This document shows positions 10,513 to 21,279 of a stretch of 64,000 nt of DNA, piece after piece. The translations under genes were made by a program, and so were the position numbers. The notes under the pieces were generated by a model. That model worked only from the letters and a program-made list of their open reading frames with translations, was not told where the DNA came from and made no database searches. The first letter of the stretch is position 1. Every line of letters begins with the position of its first letter. This DNA is from Flectonema sp. DT1601. Lineage: Eukaryota > Euglenozoa > Diplonemea > Diplonemida > Diplonemidae. Where the stretch lies: contig OZ025822.1 of the NCBI GenBank assembly GCA_964019425.1, positions 682,001 through 746,000 of the forward strand, given 5' to 3'.

Positions 10513-13500
10513 TCAGAGAACTATTGTACCCGGATTTATAGGATGCATTGCGCTAACAGTGCCCATCCCATTAAAGGTTGTTTCCGGTATTCCAGATTGC
10601 GGCATTACTGGTTGAACAGATGAAGGGTTGCTTTCAAATGCGTCAAACCTATGTTCAGCATCAAAGCTTCCGAATTTCGAACTCTGCGGAATGTTTTCTG
10701 CTTTTCTCTTTAAGTAAACCTTCACCCAAACAGAAACAGAGATAACCACCAAGACACCAACCAGAGGAATCATAATATAAAACCATATTGGGACTTTTTT
10801 ATCTTTTTTAGTACCAGCAGCTGCCCCACTAGACGGGGCTCCTTCAGGTTGATTTGTTGTTGGAGAATCAGTCCTACTGACATTAGCATTCGGTAGTGAA
10901 GTACTTAATGGAGGTGAAACTGTCGTCTGAGTACCAGCAGGTGATGGTGTGCTTCCAACAGGATTCTGTGTCGCAGGACTTGACGGAGCTTGACTGCTCA
11001 CCTTCCAATTAGGAACACTTGTCGCAGGTACAGGTGTTGGTGGAGAAAACGTCTGACCAGGTGGTAGCGGAGTAGGGGCTACTGTTGGAACAGGTGTTCT
11101 CTTTTCTAAACATTTCAAATGACCTCCCCACCAATCTGATGAGTAAAATCCAAAGTGAGGAGCCGACATCGGATTATCACTCTTACTAACATCCATCAAA
11201 GTACACCTGTAAGTATCAAATGGATGCCTCCATAGTTCACGAGTGTTATCATCTTTTATCCAATATTTATGACTTGGATGTGAAGTATACGTACCGTCGC
11301 AATCAGATGATACATTTCCAGTTGACGTTCTCACTGTTGCTGTGAATCCAGTCAGTTGTAATTTATTACAATCATCTGTTTCTGCAGGTGGGCTGGTTGG
11401 GGCATCGGTTGGAGTGTTTGTTTGTGGGACAGCTGTCGCCTCCGCTAATAAACATCCCTCAGCTCTGAAGTTAGTTTCTTGAGGAATAGTTAAAGAAAGA
11501 ATACCTTCAGAAATATTAGAATGTGATGATGCGAATGTGAGAGGTCCTCGTGTTTGAAATGTTGTTTTCATCTGCAGCTTAACTGACACTGGAAGTTCCT
11601 CAATCGCACGGTGGTTATAAAGTTTGACAATTTCATTTTGAGGGATGCTCGTTTCTATTATTCTAAAATCTTTCAACCATCCTTTGAAGTAATTTTCATC
11701 TTTATGAAACTGTGCAATAACCATTGGCTTTGTGCCGTTATTCTGACCTACAGTACAGCTATTTACAAGTTTAGAATTAAAGAATATTGATAAGTTTTTA
11801 GTTGTAATGTCGTGAGCAAACGTCACGTGAACCCATTCATTAAGAGGAGGTTTTACTTTACTGTCGCAGGTGTCTCCGTTTCTAAAACTTATTTTCAATC
11901 CCTGATATGCTATCTGCAATCCGTGTCCATTGTAGGCCCATTCACCACTTCCAACAATAACTCCAGTGTCCCAAATGTACATAGTTTTGTCTGTTGTACA
12001 TTTTTGTACATCACATGTTGCTATCTTAGTCCAGAATGCTATAGTGTATGATGCACCTTTAACGCCAACTACTGTTGGATCACCGATAGTAGTCTTCTCA
12101 CTTTTATCGTACCATTTTGCTGGGTCAGCTTGAAACTTTGTATCAACAGAGCAGATAGCAGGTCTTCCACGTTCTTCAAAATTTCTGTTTCCACATTTGC
12201 AATACCAATCTCCTCTCGAGTAGGGTGACTTGTCTTTATCTTCACAAGTTTGACCATGAGGTTGACACGCAAGGTTTCCAACTGTTTGACATTCATCAAG
12301 TTGTTTCCAAGGTAATCTATACAGATACGTCTCTCGTTCCCCAGGGAGTAATCTCGCAAGATTAGTATGCGAAGGATCATCAGTAGCATTCATAACAAAG
12401 GTGTCATCATTCATGGATAACATCATCGATAAAGGTCTTTTTGGAGGAGCATAAAAAGGAGAAGATCCGATGTTTTCAATGACCGCGCAGACTCTCAACT
12501 CACCTTTCGATACTTGCAAAGAAACCTGAGAAAGATGAGTCTGAAACCCAAGGACGGTGTCAACAGCTCGGATTCTATCGAGGGTGTCGTTATCAGTTTT
12601 ATAAAGTTCAATAGCGTCGTTAACTCTGATAGTGAGAGGATGTCTTATTTTGATCTCATTATTAATAACTGATATGTTTGTTGTAATTCCTTTATCTTGA
12701 CAAGTGGATGACGGATTCTTCGTAAACCAACAGGTCTCAACATCTTTTCTAAAAGACGATACAATCGGTGCCATTTTCCAACGATTTTGCATACCAACAG
12801 ACGTGACCTTCGCAGTGTAGTTTTGACCACCAAAATCAGAGTCTAAAATACCAATTTCCGGAGCACTTGTAAAGTTGTAGTCAACGTACCACGGATTCGG
12901 CATAATAAGCCAAGTGTTTGGAAAGGATGTGCGAAAAGCGTTTATTATTCTTTCGGTTGTAGCCTTTGTTGGATACGAATCAGAGCAACGTTTGGCTTTC
13001 GGCTCAAGAGTCCCTGGTTTATCAACCTTCCACAAACCATCTTCACCAACAAATCCAATTTGAACAGCAAACAATCTTTTATCATTATCAAATGCCTTTC
13101 CCATAGCAGTGATTGTTTCTTCAATTGCAGTAAGTAGGTGTGGGTTATTGTAATCGGGCATCCAGTAGTCGAAATTTTTGCAATTTGTTACGTTATGTTT
13201 TAACAGGTATGCAGGTACACCAGTGTACTCTGGATTAGTAGAATAGTTTGCGTGTCTTTCGAATAGATGGATGTAAGGAAAGAGTATTATTTGTCTATCT
13301 CTTCCTGCAACATTCGCAAGAGATGATTCAACATTTTCCATGCTGGTGTTTCCAGGACTGTAGTGCATTTGATCTAGTCTGACTCCTCCATACTCATACG
13401 CATCGTCAACCCACCAAGCTTTGTCATCGTCGTTTTCTACTCTGCCAAACTTCCAAGAATTCCAATTTCTGTGGATTCCGAATTGATTGTTGCGATTAAC

Positions 13501-13584
13501 TGCTGCTCTGTTTTCCGTCAATAAAACATCCGCAGCCTCTGAAAGTGAGCACCACAATGTGGTTATTAGTACTAACGTTTTCAT
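10513..13584 (-). CDS. Large type I membrane surface protein: glycosidase-like, EGF-like and LamG-like domains, ~1,023 aa
   Basis: Starting at the ATG at 13584 gives a clean signal peptide (MKTLVLITTLWCSLSEA); an upstream in-frame ATG at 13671 would add a low-complexity L/F/Y-rich stretch encoded by spacer and is less likely. Residues ~20-330 resemble TIM-barrel carbohydrate-active proteins of the DUF4832 type (QIGFVGEDGLWK, followed by FPNTWLIMPNPWYVDY). Next comes a Cys-rich EGF-like stretch (CQPHGQTCEDK...WYCKCG) and then a LamG/concanavalin-like domain (YTIAFWTKIA ... NEWVHVTFAHD ... NYFKGWLKDFRI). A further Cys/Trp domain (LTGFTATVRT ... WGGHLKCLE) leads into a P/T/S-rich stalk of about 150 residues and one membrane span (IWFYIMIPLVGVLVVISVSV), then a ~65-residue cytosolic tail. 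Many N-x-S/T sites fit secretion. Probably a cell-surface glycan-binding or glycan-cleaving protein; catalysis is not shown. Confidence 0.72.
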   Translation of the reverse strand: MKTLVLITTLWCSLSEAADVLLTENRAAVNRNNQFGIHRNWNSWKFGRVENDDDKAWWVDDAYEYGGVRLDQMHYSPGNTSMENVESSLANVAGRDRQIILFPYIHLFERHANYSTNPEYTGVPAYLLKHNVTNCKNFDYWMPDYNNPHLLTAIEETITAMGKAFDNDKRLFAVQIGFVGEDGLWKVDKPGTLEPKAKRCSDSYPTKATTERIINAFRTSFPNTWLIMPNPWYVDYNFTSAPEIGILDSDFGGQNYTAKVTSVGMQNRWKMAPIVSSFRKDVETCWFTKNPSSTCQDKGITTNISVINNEIKIRHPLTIRVNDAIELYKTDNDTLDRIRAVDTVLGFQTHLSQVSLQVSKGELRVCAVIENIGSSPFYAPPKRPLSMMLSMNDDTFVMNATDDPSHTNLARLLPGERETYLYRLPWKQLDECQTVGNLACQPHGQTCEDKDKSPYSRGDWYCKCGNRNFEERGRPAICSVDTKFQADPAKWYDKSEKTTIGDPTVVGVKGASYTIAFWTKIATCDVQKCTTDKTMYIWDTGVIVGSGEWAYNGHGLQIAYQGLKISFRNGDTCDSKVKPPLNEWVHVTFAHDITTKNLSIFFNSKLVNSCTVGQNNGTKPMVIAQFHKDENYFKGWLKDFRIIETSIPQNEIVKLYNHRAIEELPVSVKLQMKTTFQTRGPLTFASSHSNISEGILSLTIPQETNFRAEGCLLAEATAVPQTNTPTDAPTSPPAETDDCNKLQLTGFTATVRTSTGNVSSDCDGTYTSHPSHKYWIKDDNTRELWRHPFDTYRCTLMDVSKSDNPMSAPHFGFYSSDWWGGHLKCLEKRTPVPTVAPTPLPPGQTFSPPTPVPATSVPNWKVSSQAPSSPATQNPVGSTPSPAGTQTTVSPPLSTSLPNANVSRTDSPTTNQPEGAPSSGAAAGTKKDKKVPIWFYIMIPLVGVLVVISVSVWVKVYLKRKAENIPQSSKFGSFDAEHRFDAFESNPSSVQPVMPQSGIPETTFNGMGTVSAMHPINPGTIVL

Positions 13585-13692
13585 TGTGTGTTCTTTGTAA
13601 AGGAAGAGATTTTTTAAAAATAAAAAACAATAAAAAAAAAAAACCAAAGTAAACAATAACAAGTAATACAAGTGTACAGATGACTAGATGGG

Positions 13693-14505
13693 TTATATTA
13701 ATCCATATTTTCTATTTTCTAATTGTAATTCACTGACAGGTGAAACAATAAAACTATCAGAAAGTACTTCACGAGGAGGACTGATTGCTTTACTTGGGTA
13801 AGATAGAGAAGTTGGGGTTACCACGGCAGAATTTTCCCAATCTCTAAGTGAATCGATCCTTGCGGGACGTTGAGGAGATATTCGACTAGCGACCGGAACG
13901 GCAACTGTCGGAGACGGAGGAGGTTCAGTAGTTGGTGGTCTGACTCTATTTGGTGACCTCACTCGTGTTAGTATCTCAGGGTTTAGTCTCAATGCTTGTC
14001 TCACAGAAGAAACAACATCAGACAAATTATTATGAAGAACCAACAATGATTGTTGTAATGAACTCGGGTTACTCGAAACATCACTTGATCTGTGAACAAC
14101 AACTCTACTAATCGACACTCCGAGTGATGTTAAATCATTCTTCATTGTTGAGATGCTGGCGTTCATTCGATCAATTTGTCTGTTTGCTGAATTCGTATTC
14201 TCTTCCATCGCCTTAACAGATTGACGAAGTCCTGCGAGTTGTTTTTGTGATTCATCTCTTTCTTTAATAATTCTTTCCTTCTTTATCATCAATGTCGAAT
14301 TTATGTTTTCAGATTCTTCCAATTTTTGTTTAAGTTCGTCATTCTGAATGATAACTCTGTTCACTTCAAGTGTACTTTTCCTAATCCATTTTTTCAATTC
14401 TTCATTCTCTTGTTGTAGTGACACGGTTAAGACTTCAGATGGATAACTTGCATCAACTAGCGCGACTCCAAGTGCTCCACTCCTTATTGGTGACATGGCT
14501 GACAT
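13693..14505 (-). CDS. Coiled-coil protein, 270 aa, unknown function
   Basis: Residues ~25-125 form a continuous coiled coil (QQENEELKKWIRKS, QNDELKQKLEESENINS, IIKERDESQKQLAGL). A second helical part lies at ~135-180. The C-terminal third is P/S/R-rich with several S-P and T-P sites (RSPNRVRPPTTEPPPSP), which could be phosphorylated. There is no signal peptide or membrane span. The stop codon lies about 110 nt from the start of the next gene on the same strand, the tightest spacing in the block. Structural or cytoskeletal roles are typical for such proteins, but I recognise no family. Confidence 0.65.
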   Translation of the reverse strand: MSAMSPIRSGALGVALVDASYPSEVLTVSLQQENEELKKWIRKSTLEVNRVIIQNDELKQKLEESENINSTLMIKKERIIKERDESQKQLAGLRQSVKAMEENTNSANRQIDRMNASISTMKNDLTSLGVSISRVVVHRSSDVSSNPSSLQQSLLVLHNNLSDVVSSVRQALRLNPEILTRVRSPNRVRPPTTEPPPSPTVAVPVASRISPQRPARIDSLRDWENSAVVTPTSLSYPSKAISPPREVLSDSFIVSPVSELQLENRKYGLI

Positions 14506-14909
14506 ATTTCACAATACGGTTAGTCAATCTGAATAGATAAAAAAAAATATGATATTTTATTAATAATTTTAATTATTTTTTTTTTCAGTGTTGTGACAAG
14601 AGGAATTAAATTTAATTTTTCATCATTCTTCGTTGTGGTTTGTAATTGTTGTTGTTCTTTAAGAAAAAAAAAAAAAAATAAGAAAAAATTTTAAAGCTTA
14701 GCATAATAACAATAATAAACAAATCGGAGCTGATGACGCCTACGGCGGTGGTGCTCGTAGGAACATTACGAAGACGGTAATAGTTGGATGAATGAAAATT
14801 TAAAATAAAAAATGAAAGGGCGAACCTCCATGTCGAAATAGCCTTCACAAAGACAGCAGCCTTTAGTTGTTTAAGGTACCGCAGTACCCGGTAAACGTAT
14901 GTTTCGGAT

Positions 14910-14942
<33 letters not shown>

Positions 14943-15009
14943 TGATTAAAAACAAGGTTGATATTCGAACTGCGAAACCAAAACAGAAGAACCTGAATCG
15001 GTTGTCTAT
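14506..15009. other. Intergenic, no gene seen
   Basis: A/T-rich spacer with homopolymer runs (14577-14585, 14664-14678, 14914-14941). Nothing else recognised. Confidence 0.5.
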
Positions 15010-17148
15010 TTAACTTTCTTGGGGGTAGCAGGTAAACTCTCCCTCCGAAATATGATTTATTCGATGAGCTCGGAGTTCATGAAGAGGAAGAGTAATTCCA
15101 CACTCGCATTTAACTAAGCTTAGTTGTTTTGTATGTTCCAAAACGTCTTCTGTTGGCACCGTTTTGCCTGTGTCTTTGCAATAAAAATACTTTTTAGAAC
15201 AATCAGTGATACGTTCCCATGCAGATTTGTATTTCTTTTTATTACCCCCGGGACAAGGTTCATTAAATTTAACACCACAAACAGGACATGGATCGTTTAC
15301 TAAATTGTTACCGTCTATGTGTTTATGAAACAGAGCAGCCCTCTTGTATGGCCCATTTACACTTTTTCTAGGCAACTGACCCTTCATCTTTATATGTTTG
15401 AGAGATGGAGCTTGTGCCATAGCCGCATACAATGAACCGAACTCTTCAATAAAATCAGATCCTTGGAGTATAATAGTTGGTGGCTTTACTCCTCGGGGAA
15501 GTAAACCATTTATGAAAATTGATGAGTAGAGGTCACTTGAGATTTCCATTTTTATTGAAGAAAGAGGAAAGAATACTGCTTCACTGCTGTAGGTTACTAT
15601 TGAAGCTGTTCCGTTTCCTTGGGATTTATCGACAAATTCGTGTTCTAAAGTAGTCGACGCAGATACTGAAATTGGGAAGATTTCTTTCGTTTTAATTGCA
15701 CCTTCGCCAGTTTTAAATTCAACAGTGACAGATTCCTGTCCGAGGTTTTTAACGATCCCTCGTGAGCCGAAATGAAGATCATCTTCAGCCATTGGAATTA
15801 GCAACGTCACTTCCTCGTCAATCGCAAAGACTTGGACTATACTTTTCCAAAACATTGTGTACACATGATTAGGAAAATGACAACCAAATGAAGCTATTTT
15901 TTGTTGAATATCATTTCTAAGTCTTTTTGCAACAATAGCTCGAATCACTTTCGAGCACTTCGCCAGCATGACGGCTGAATCTCCACTCGCTCCGATCATA
16001 ATTCGGTAAGTCTTAAAGCTATCTGGACGCATTAACAATTGTTTATAAAAAGATATAGCGAATCCGGGAACCTCTCTTTGGGTCGCTGCTATAGAGTGCG
16101 GGTCTCTTCCTCCGATCGCGTAAGGATCACCACTGAGAATAGGACCTATCAACAGTCTTCCTTCTAAAGGATCAACGTATGGATTATCAGTTCCGTCATC
16201 TGAGAATTCACTAAAGCTTCTCGCTTCAAATGATCTTTTTATTGTCGAATCGATTGGGAGGCTCGTTATCATGTTGATACCTGCCATTCCGTTCAACCTG
16301 ACATCCTTTAAAAGCTTTGAGTATTGTGGTTCATGAATGTAGCTGCCATTAAGCTCAATTTGAAGTGAAAATATTCTGTCCCAATCGCTATGTTCAAAAG
16401 GATAATTCATATCAGTCATTGAAGAAAATGAACCAACACTGATAGAGCAGAAATCACCCGCAGCTATTATTTGGATGTTTTCAAAAGGTCGAACTTGTTT
16501 GCCTTTTTCCGACTGAACGCGAGAGATAAGCATTCCCAAACTGTGCCACACATCGTGATCGAATTGTTCTATGTCATCTATGACTAAAACTTTTAAATTA
16601 GTATAGAAGTCAGGACACATGTCAAAGCAATGAGTTGTTAAGGAAGTTGATTCCCCGGAAGACACAAACCGAAAGTCTTCATTGAGCATAGGGAGGGCAA
16701 CTTGTAATCGAGATGCCACCGCTTCCCCGTGAGAAGGATTAGCACGAGCACCGGCACTCAGGAGAGCTACACCGTTGGTAATTGGATACTCGTTGCTGCT
16801 GAATGTATTTTTTTTTTTTTCATACTTTTTGACTAACATTTTATGAATTTGAAGGATCATTTCAGTTTTTCCACAACCAGCTGCCCCTCCAATGAAAACA
16901 CTCTCTCCGTTCATCGCCGCTTTCATCGCTTTGGTTTGTTTTGCTGTTAATTTCTCTTTTGGAATTAGTGGTCGTTGTTTAGCACTTGCGTGAGATCTCT
17001 TTGTTGTTAGATACTGTGCTAATTGTCGTTGGGAGAGTTGCTGAGTCAACGTTGCTTCTTCGTGGATAGAGTACGAGACCCATCTCTTTCTTCCAGCCTT
17101 TGATAGTCGTTGGAGTACCCTGCTACTTGTTCTGTATGCTGAATTCAT
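15010..17148 (-). CDS. PIF1-like DNA helicase, probably mitochondrial, 712 aa
   Basis: Superfamily 1B 5'-3' DNA helicase. The Walker A motif is GGAAGCGKT at residues ~87-95, preceded by LTAKQTKAM as in PIF1 motif Q/I. Walker B is VLVIDDIEQFD, followed by IIAAGDFCSISV (motif III; compare GDFFQLPPV). After a helical middle region, EVTLLIPMAEDDLHFGSRGIVKNL matches the PIF1 stretch before the SH3-like 2B part (MLLKNLD..LVNGSRGVV). A C-terminal extension has two Cys clusters (CPVCGVKFNEPC and CECGITLPLHELRAH) that look zinc-binding. The N-terminus is basic and S/R-rich without acidic residues (MNSAYRTSSRVLQRLSKAGR), typical of a mitochondrial presequence. Final motif VI is not obvious to me, so the fit to canonical PIF1 is partial. 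Kinetoplastids carry many divergent PIF1 paralogues. Confidence 0.72.
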   Translation of the reverse strand: MNSAYRTSSRVLQRLSKAGRKRWVSYSIHEEATLTQQLSQRQLAQYLTTKRSHASAKQRPLIPKEKLTAKQTKAMKAAMNGESVFIGGAAGCGKTEMILQIHKMLVKKYEKKKNTFSSNEYPITNGVALLSAGARANPSHGEAVASRLQVALPMLNEDFRFVSSGESTSLTTHCFDMCPDFYTNLKVLVIDDIEQFDHDVWHSLGMLISRVQSEKGKQVRPFENIQIIAAGDFCSISVGSFSSMTDMNYPFEHSDWDRIFSLQIELNGSYIHEPQYSKLLKDVRLNGMAGINMITSLPIDSTIKRSFEARSFSEFSDDGTDNPYVDPLEGRLLIGPILSGDPYAIGGRDPHSIAATQREVPGFAISFYKQLLMRPDSFKTYRIMIGASGDSAVMLAKCSKVIRAIVAKRLRNDIQQKIASFGCHFPNHVYTMFWKSIVQVFAIDEEVTLLIPMAEDDLHFGSRGIVKNLGQESVTVEFKTGEGAIKTKEIFPISVSASTTLEHEFVDKSQGNGTASIVTYSSEAVFFPLSSIKMEISSDLYSSIFINGLLPRGVKPPTIILQGSDFIEEFGSLYAAMAQAPSLKHIKMKGQLPRKSVNGPYKRAALFHKHIDGNNLVNDPCPVCGVKFNEPCPGGNKKKYKSAWERITDCSKKYFYCKDTGKTVPTEDVLEHTKQLSLVKCECGITLPLHELRAHRINHISEGEFTCYPQES

Positions 17149-17569
17149 ATTTCTTTTTCTACGTGAAGGAATATAGATGTGGTTTAAAAAGAATCATAGG
17201 GAAAAGAGTAGTAGTAATCGACGAAGAAGTCGAGGAATGAATAAGTGAGTTTGACAAATTGGCATCCGTAGAGTACGTCAGCCTCGTCCCAAAACCTGAA
17301 CTGATGTTTTTTTTTTTTTTTTTTTTTTTTAATTTTAAAAAACCCTCCCTTGCTGTATCACATCCTCTTCATCCTACGATTCTGACCAATGAGTGGACAA
17401 AATAGTAATTATAAAAGAATAATTACTTTGTTTTTTGACAGATCCTTTTCAAGAAGTTTTCAACACATAAAAAGAAAAAGATATGCTGCTCAACTACGAA
17501 AAAAAGCACCCATATAAGTAGTCAGAAGGGTATAATGTTGGACATTGGTACAGCAAAGGTAATTTATTG

Positions 17570-17601
<32 letters not shown>

Positions 17602-17703
17602 CTTCTTGGCAAGAATAAGTAAAGGGAAATAGACCGCATAAAAAGAAATAAATCAAGACAGGGGAAAACAAAGGGGAGATGAAAAAAAGAAAAACGAAGA
17701 AAA
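17149..17703. other. Intergenic, no gene seen
   Basis: Spacer upstream of the helicase gene with T runs at 17307-17330 and 17573-17601. Nothing supported. Confidence 0.45.
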
Positions 17704-17860
17704 AAATTAGATTTAAGCTATGCAGAAAATAGTAACACGTTGATGTTTTGTTTATACACGAAACCCGCGAACTGGCTTAAGCTTATAAAGGCTAAAGGAG
17801 GTTTACGTGTGCCGACCAACATTCTTTTTGGTTCTTACTGAACTTAAAACTAAGTGCAAA
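17704..17860 (+). mobile_element. Solo terminal-repeat fragment related to the VIPER/Ngaro-like element
   Basis: About 155 bp resemble the joined A and B terminal repeats found at 35063-35226, in the same order: a CAGAAAATA block, then GTTTATACACGAAACC, then CTAAAGGAGGTTTACGTGTG and CCAACATTCTTTTT. It is clearly more diverged than the repeats of the element at 35-39 kb, so it is an older relic. No internal part is present. Confidence 0.65.
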
Positions 17861-18381
17861 AAAAAAGAAAAAGGGAGATGTATATAAAAAAAACATATCG
17901 CTTGTGTACTTATACCACAACAAAAACAACAACAACAAAAAAAAAAAAAAAAAAAAAAAAAAAACGTTATCTGGTCAGGATCAACACACAATTCGGAGTC
18001 CCTTCTAAAATCACACACAACAAGACGCAGGTATAAAATAAAAAAAATATATAAAAAAAAAACTGCCTGTTTTCTGTAATCATTCTGCATTTTCTGGGTG
18101 GGGGAAAAAAAAAAAAAAAAATGCGTATTTATTTTTTTCCCGTAATTTTTTGGACCGAAAGAAAACAGTATAATAAAATATAATAAAAAGTCCGTTGAAA
18201 GAAATAAAAACCCTCCTCAAGAATCGACTTATGAGAGGCAGGACTAGCTCACAAGTATGAAAGTATCGTCCAACAACAATGTGGAAAAAAAAACTTTAAA
18301 ATAGGACAGCGATGCCCAGTATGATATGAATGCACATAGAGACCCAAAAAAACTAAAAAATAAGAAATAAGAAATAAGAAA
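17861..18381. other. Intergenic, low complexity
   Basis: A-rich tracts (17935-17964, 18106-18120) and short F/K-rich frames between the solo repeat and the first lectin gene. No gene seen. Confidence 0.45.
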
Positions 18382-19932
18382 TTAGAAATATTGAGCTCCG
18401 TAATAATCATAATCTCCCAGGAAGTCTGCACCTCCTTCGAGAGTTTGTCTTTCCTTTTTGTGTACGATGTGAATGCGAGTGTTTTTTGGAAGTCGCGGTT
18501 TTACACGAGAATAACAAGTTGATAGCACTCCAAGCGTGTAAGAAGTGAACTCATTTTCAACGTTAAATATATGAACGTGATCACTACCAGTGTGATCACA
18601 ATGAATTCCAGTAATTTGAAGAGGCACACGTAGTTCATTAGCTAGCTCTCTGTGAACTTGATAGAGACGAGCTCTGGTTGCTTCTTCATTAAACTTTTTA
18701 CAAGTCTCACAGTTCTCAGGTGAGATGTTGGAACGATGTTTCTTTCTACGACCACCACCTCCTCCTCCAGTGTTTGAAGACCCGTTGTCAGAAGCCTTCC
18801 CACCATCGCTGCGTTCTTCTTCCGAGGAGTTCAGAACCGAGTTAGGTCCGCCCTCACCTTCCGCGTCTGACGTTGGAGGAGATTTCTTCTTTTTCTTATT
18901 TCTAGCACCACCGACAGTGGCCACCACAGCAACCATAACGACACCCCCAAATGCGACAGGCCAGACCCAAGTTGGGATGCTGTTGTTACTGTCGTTGTTA
19001 GAAGTTGGTTCTGTATCTTGTAGCTGGTCATTAAATATGTCACCACCCCCATCAATTAAGACACTTGGCTTTGGAGTGTTTGTTGGAGATGCTGCGAATT
19101 CACGCGCTTCAGATTTTTCTGGAATACCATTCGTACCCGGTTTCTCAGTTGGAGGAGGAAAGTACTTTGGAGTCAACGCCCACGTTGCAGTAGTAGTTCT
19201 ACCGCTTGAGACACATCCGCTGGTTAGCTTTTCAGCATCAAATATCCATAAACAGTCAGTTCCGGCTACGTATTCTGCTTTGAATTTAGTATCACTGATC
19301 CAGCTACCGATTGCTATGTCTCTTCCAGAATGTATAATTAATCCTTCAGATGTTATTCTTGTCAGAGTGTTGGAGTTGAAATTCGGGTCAGACTCGCCGA
19401 AATCAGCTCCATAAATACTGAGTTGCATAACTTTATAATTAAAGTTGAGTGCCGGTTTTGAACAGACGTATGGCAGTTTTGTTGAACACGTCAGTGATCC
19501 GACTCCAGATTCATCCATCGCAGCACACAATCTGTTGTTTTTTATATCCCAGTCGTCAGGAGCCATTCCTAGTGATCTGGTTCTACCGAACTCTTGTCCT
19601 CCAGAGTACTGCCAATTACCAGAAGTAAACCGTAGCCCATACCAAACAGTAGCACCAAGTGATACTTGTCGTAAGAAGTTAATATTAACTTGTGTCTCTG
19701 CTGATGCTAAGTGAGCCCCAGCTGTTCTGCATTGCGCTTCTGCTTGATACCACGTTAGGAGATTAGGATACTTCCTAATACAAGATTTCGGTATCTTCAC
19801 ACCATCCACAAGCTCAAAACGGATAGTCCATCCTATCGGACATTGTACTGTAGTAGCAATCTTATCATTAATTAATGTCGGAGTCGCAGTACCCAACAAA
19901 GCAGAAAGAAACGTCAGTACAATCCCCCGCAT
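18382..19932 (-). CDS. C-type-lectin membrane receptor A, 516 aa
   Basis: Type I receptor. The signal peptide is MRGIVLTFLSALLGTATP. A C-type-lectin-like domain follows at ~30-160: CPIGW, YQAEAQCRTAGAHLAS, ATVWYGLR, LCAAMDE, LTCSTKLPYVCSKP. The usual Ca/sugar motifs (EPN or QPD, WND) are not evident, so binding may be Ca-independent. A second ectodomain (~165-255, YGADFGE ... CLWIFDAEKLTSGC) is shared with the paralogue at 21280-22935 and I do not recognise it. After a P/T/S stalk comes one membrane span (WVWPVAFGGVVMVAVVATVGG) with a KKKKK stop-transfer. The cytosolic part is acidic and S/G-rich, then ends in a conserved ~85-residue module: CETCKKF, LANELRVPLQITGIHCDH, HVHIFNVENEF, LGVLSTCYSRVKPRLPKNTR. 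Its C-x2-C, C-x-H and H-x-H spacing could bind zinc. Likely a surface recognition or adhesion receptor. Confidence 0.75.
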   Translation of the reverse strand: MRGIVLTFLSALLGTATPTLINDKIATTVQCPIGWTIRFELVDGVKIPKSCIRKYPNLLTWYQAEAQCRTAGAHLASAETQVNINFLRQVSLGATVWYGLRFTSGNWQYSGGQEFGRTRSLGMAPDDWDIKNNRLCAAMDESGVGSLTCSTKLPYVCSKPALNFNYKVMQLSIYGADFGESDPNFNSNTLTRITSEGLIIHSGRDIAIGSWISDTKFKAEYVAGTDCLWIFDAEKLTSGCVSSGRTTTATWALTPKYFPPPTEKPGTNGIPEKSEAREFAASPTNTPKPSVLIDGGGDIFNDQLQDTEPTSNNDSNNSIPTWVWPVAFGGVVMVAVVATVGGARNKKKKKSPPTSDAEGEGGPNSVLNSSEEERSDGGKASDNGSSNTGGGGGGRRKKHRSNISPENCETCKKFNEEATRARLYQVHRELANELRVPLQITGIHCDHTGSDHVHIFNVENEFTSYTLGVLSTCYSRVKPRLPKNTRIHIVHKKERQTLEGGADFLGDYDYYGAQYF

Positions 19933-20366
19933 GATAAATAATATCTGTGTGTTAGTAAATAATAATAAAAGACAGAATAGAATGATTATTTAAAACACAA
20001 ATCACAATAACTGAATGTCAGAATGGAGTTGTTTACTTGTTTTAGTTAGTACCGGTTAGATAGACACGGCAGGGTGGAACGGTTAACCTTGTAATGATGT
20101 GTGGGAACCCTGGGAAATCAAAATAACTATTCACAACAGGCATCACAACTTCTATAAAAAAAAAAAAAAAAAATTAAAAAAAATTACAAAACGAATCGGG
20201 ATAGGTATACCTAACAATAAAATATAACAAAATGATAAAACTTGTTGTGAGGAAAAACAAAAAAAAAAAAGGAATTTGTTCACAAGAATGACTAAATTTT
20301 TTTTTTTGTCAAGTTATTCTTTTTTATATTTTAAAAAGATGCCTTGTGAGGAAAAAAAAAAAACCA

Positions 20367-20401
<35 letters not shown>

Positions 20402-20944
20402 CATTCTAAATTCATACATAAGCAATATTATTATTGCTGTCCCGCAAGACAAACAACGCTAATCGTGAATTAACACAACAAACGGTGATAAGATCAACTC
20501 AAAGACGAAATTGAATACCAACACTCCGAATTGATAATACCCCATTCAAAGCTTTTGTTTGCTCACGAGAATTGCACACATAGGAACACACATACAAAGA
20601 AAAGAAAAAAAACACTCCCAAGACAGTAGCGACCAACAAGCCGATAGCAAAATGGTCGAAAGCAACGGCGATCAGAGACGCCGGCTAGTGAGTATAACAA
20701 ATAATAAATAAATGAATTCAATCACATTTCGGACTACAAAAGTTCGGACTATAAAAGAATGGCTACACGTAATGCTCCGTGTGATTTAGATTCATTTAGT
20801 GAAGTACAAATGAAGAAACAAAAACAAAACAATATAAGACAAAACGCAACGCTGATTCCATATTTTTTTTTGTTTTTTGTAAACCTGACACCGTGATGCA
20901 TCACTCACAGGAAAACATATCCCAGTTAATATAAGAAAAGGGTT

Positions 20945-20976
<32 letters not shown>

Positions 20977-21279
20977 TTGCTTCTCTCAGCGTATTCACAA
21001 CAAGTACAAGAAGAAACTCAGAAGCTTTAGAAGGTTGGCACAGATTGAGACTCACAATAATATCTCTGCCCGATTGTAAAAAAAAAAAGAACAAAAATTA
21101 TTTTTTGCGGCCATAACACTTTTCTCACTGCCTCAAAAGTTGCACAATATCATATTTTTACTCGATTTTTTTTTTTTTTGGAATCGAGGGTGCGATCTAT
21201 CAAAAGCAGGCCATAGGGATGTACTTTCAAACATGAAAAGTGCTGCTAAAATGAGATTAACGTCTCGTTGTGGGTATAT
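19933..21279. other. Intergenic, no gene seen
   Basis: 1.3-kb spacer between the paralogous lectin genes, with very long T runs (20371-20400, 20943-20968). A short tandem (TTCGGACTACAAAAG then TTCGGACTATAAAAG) lies near 20728-20758. No gene or RNA recognised. Confidence 0.45.

Noticed and set aside
18725-19414. 229-codon plus-strand ORF
   Set aside because: Antisense shadow of lectin receptor A, which has a signal peptide, lectin motifs and a paralogue.
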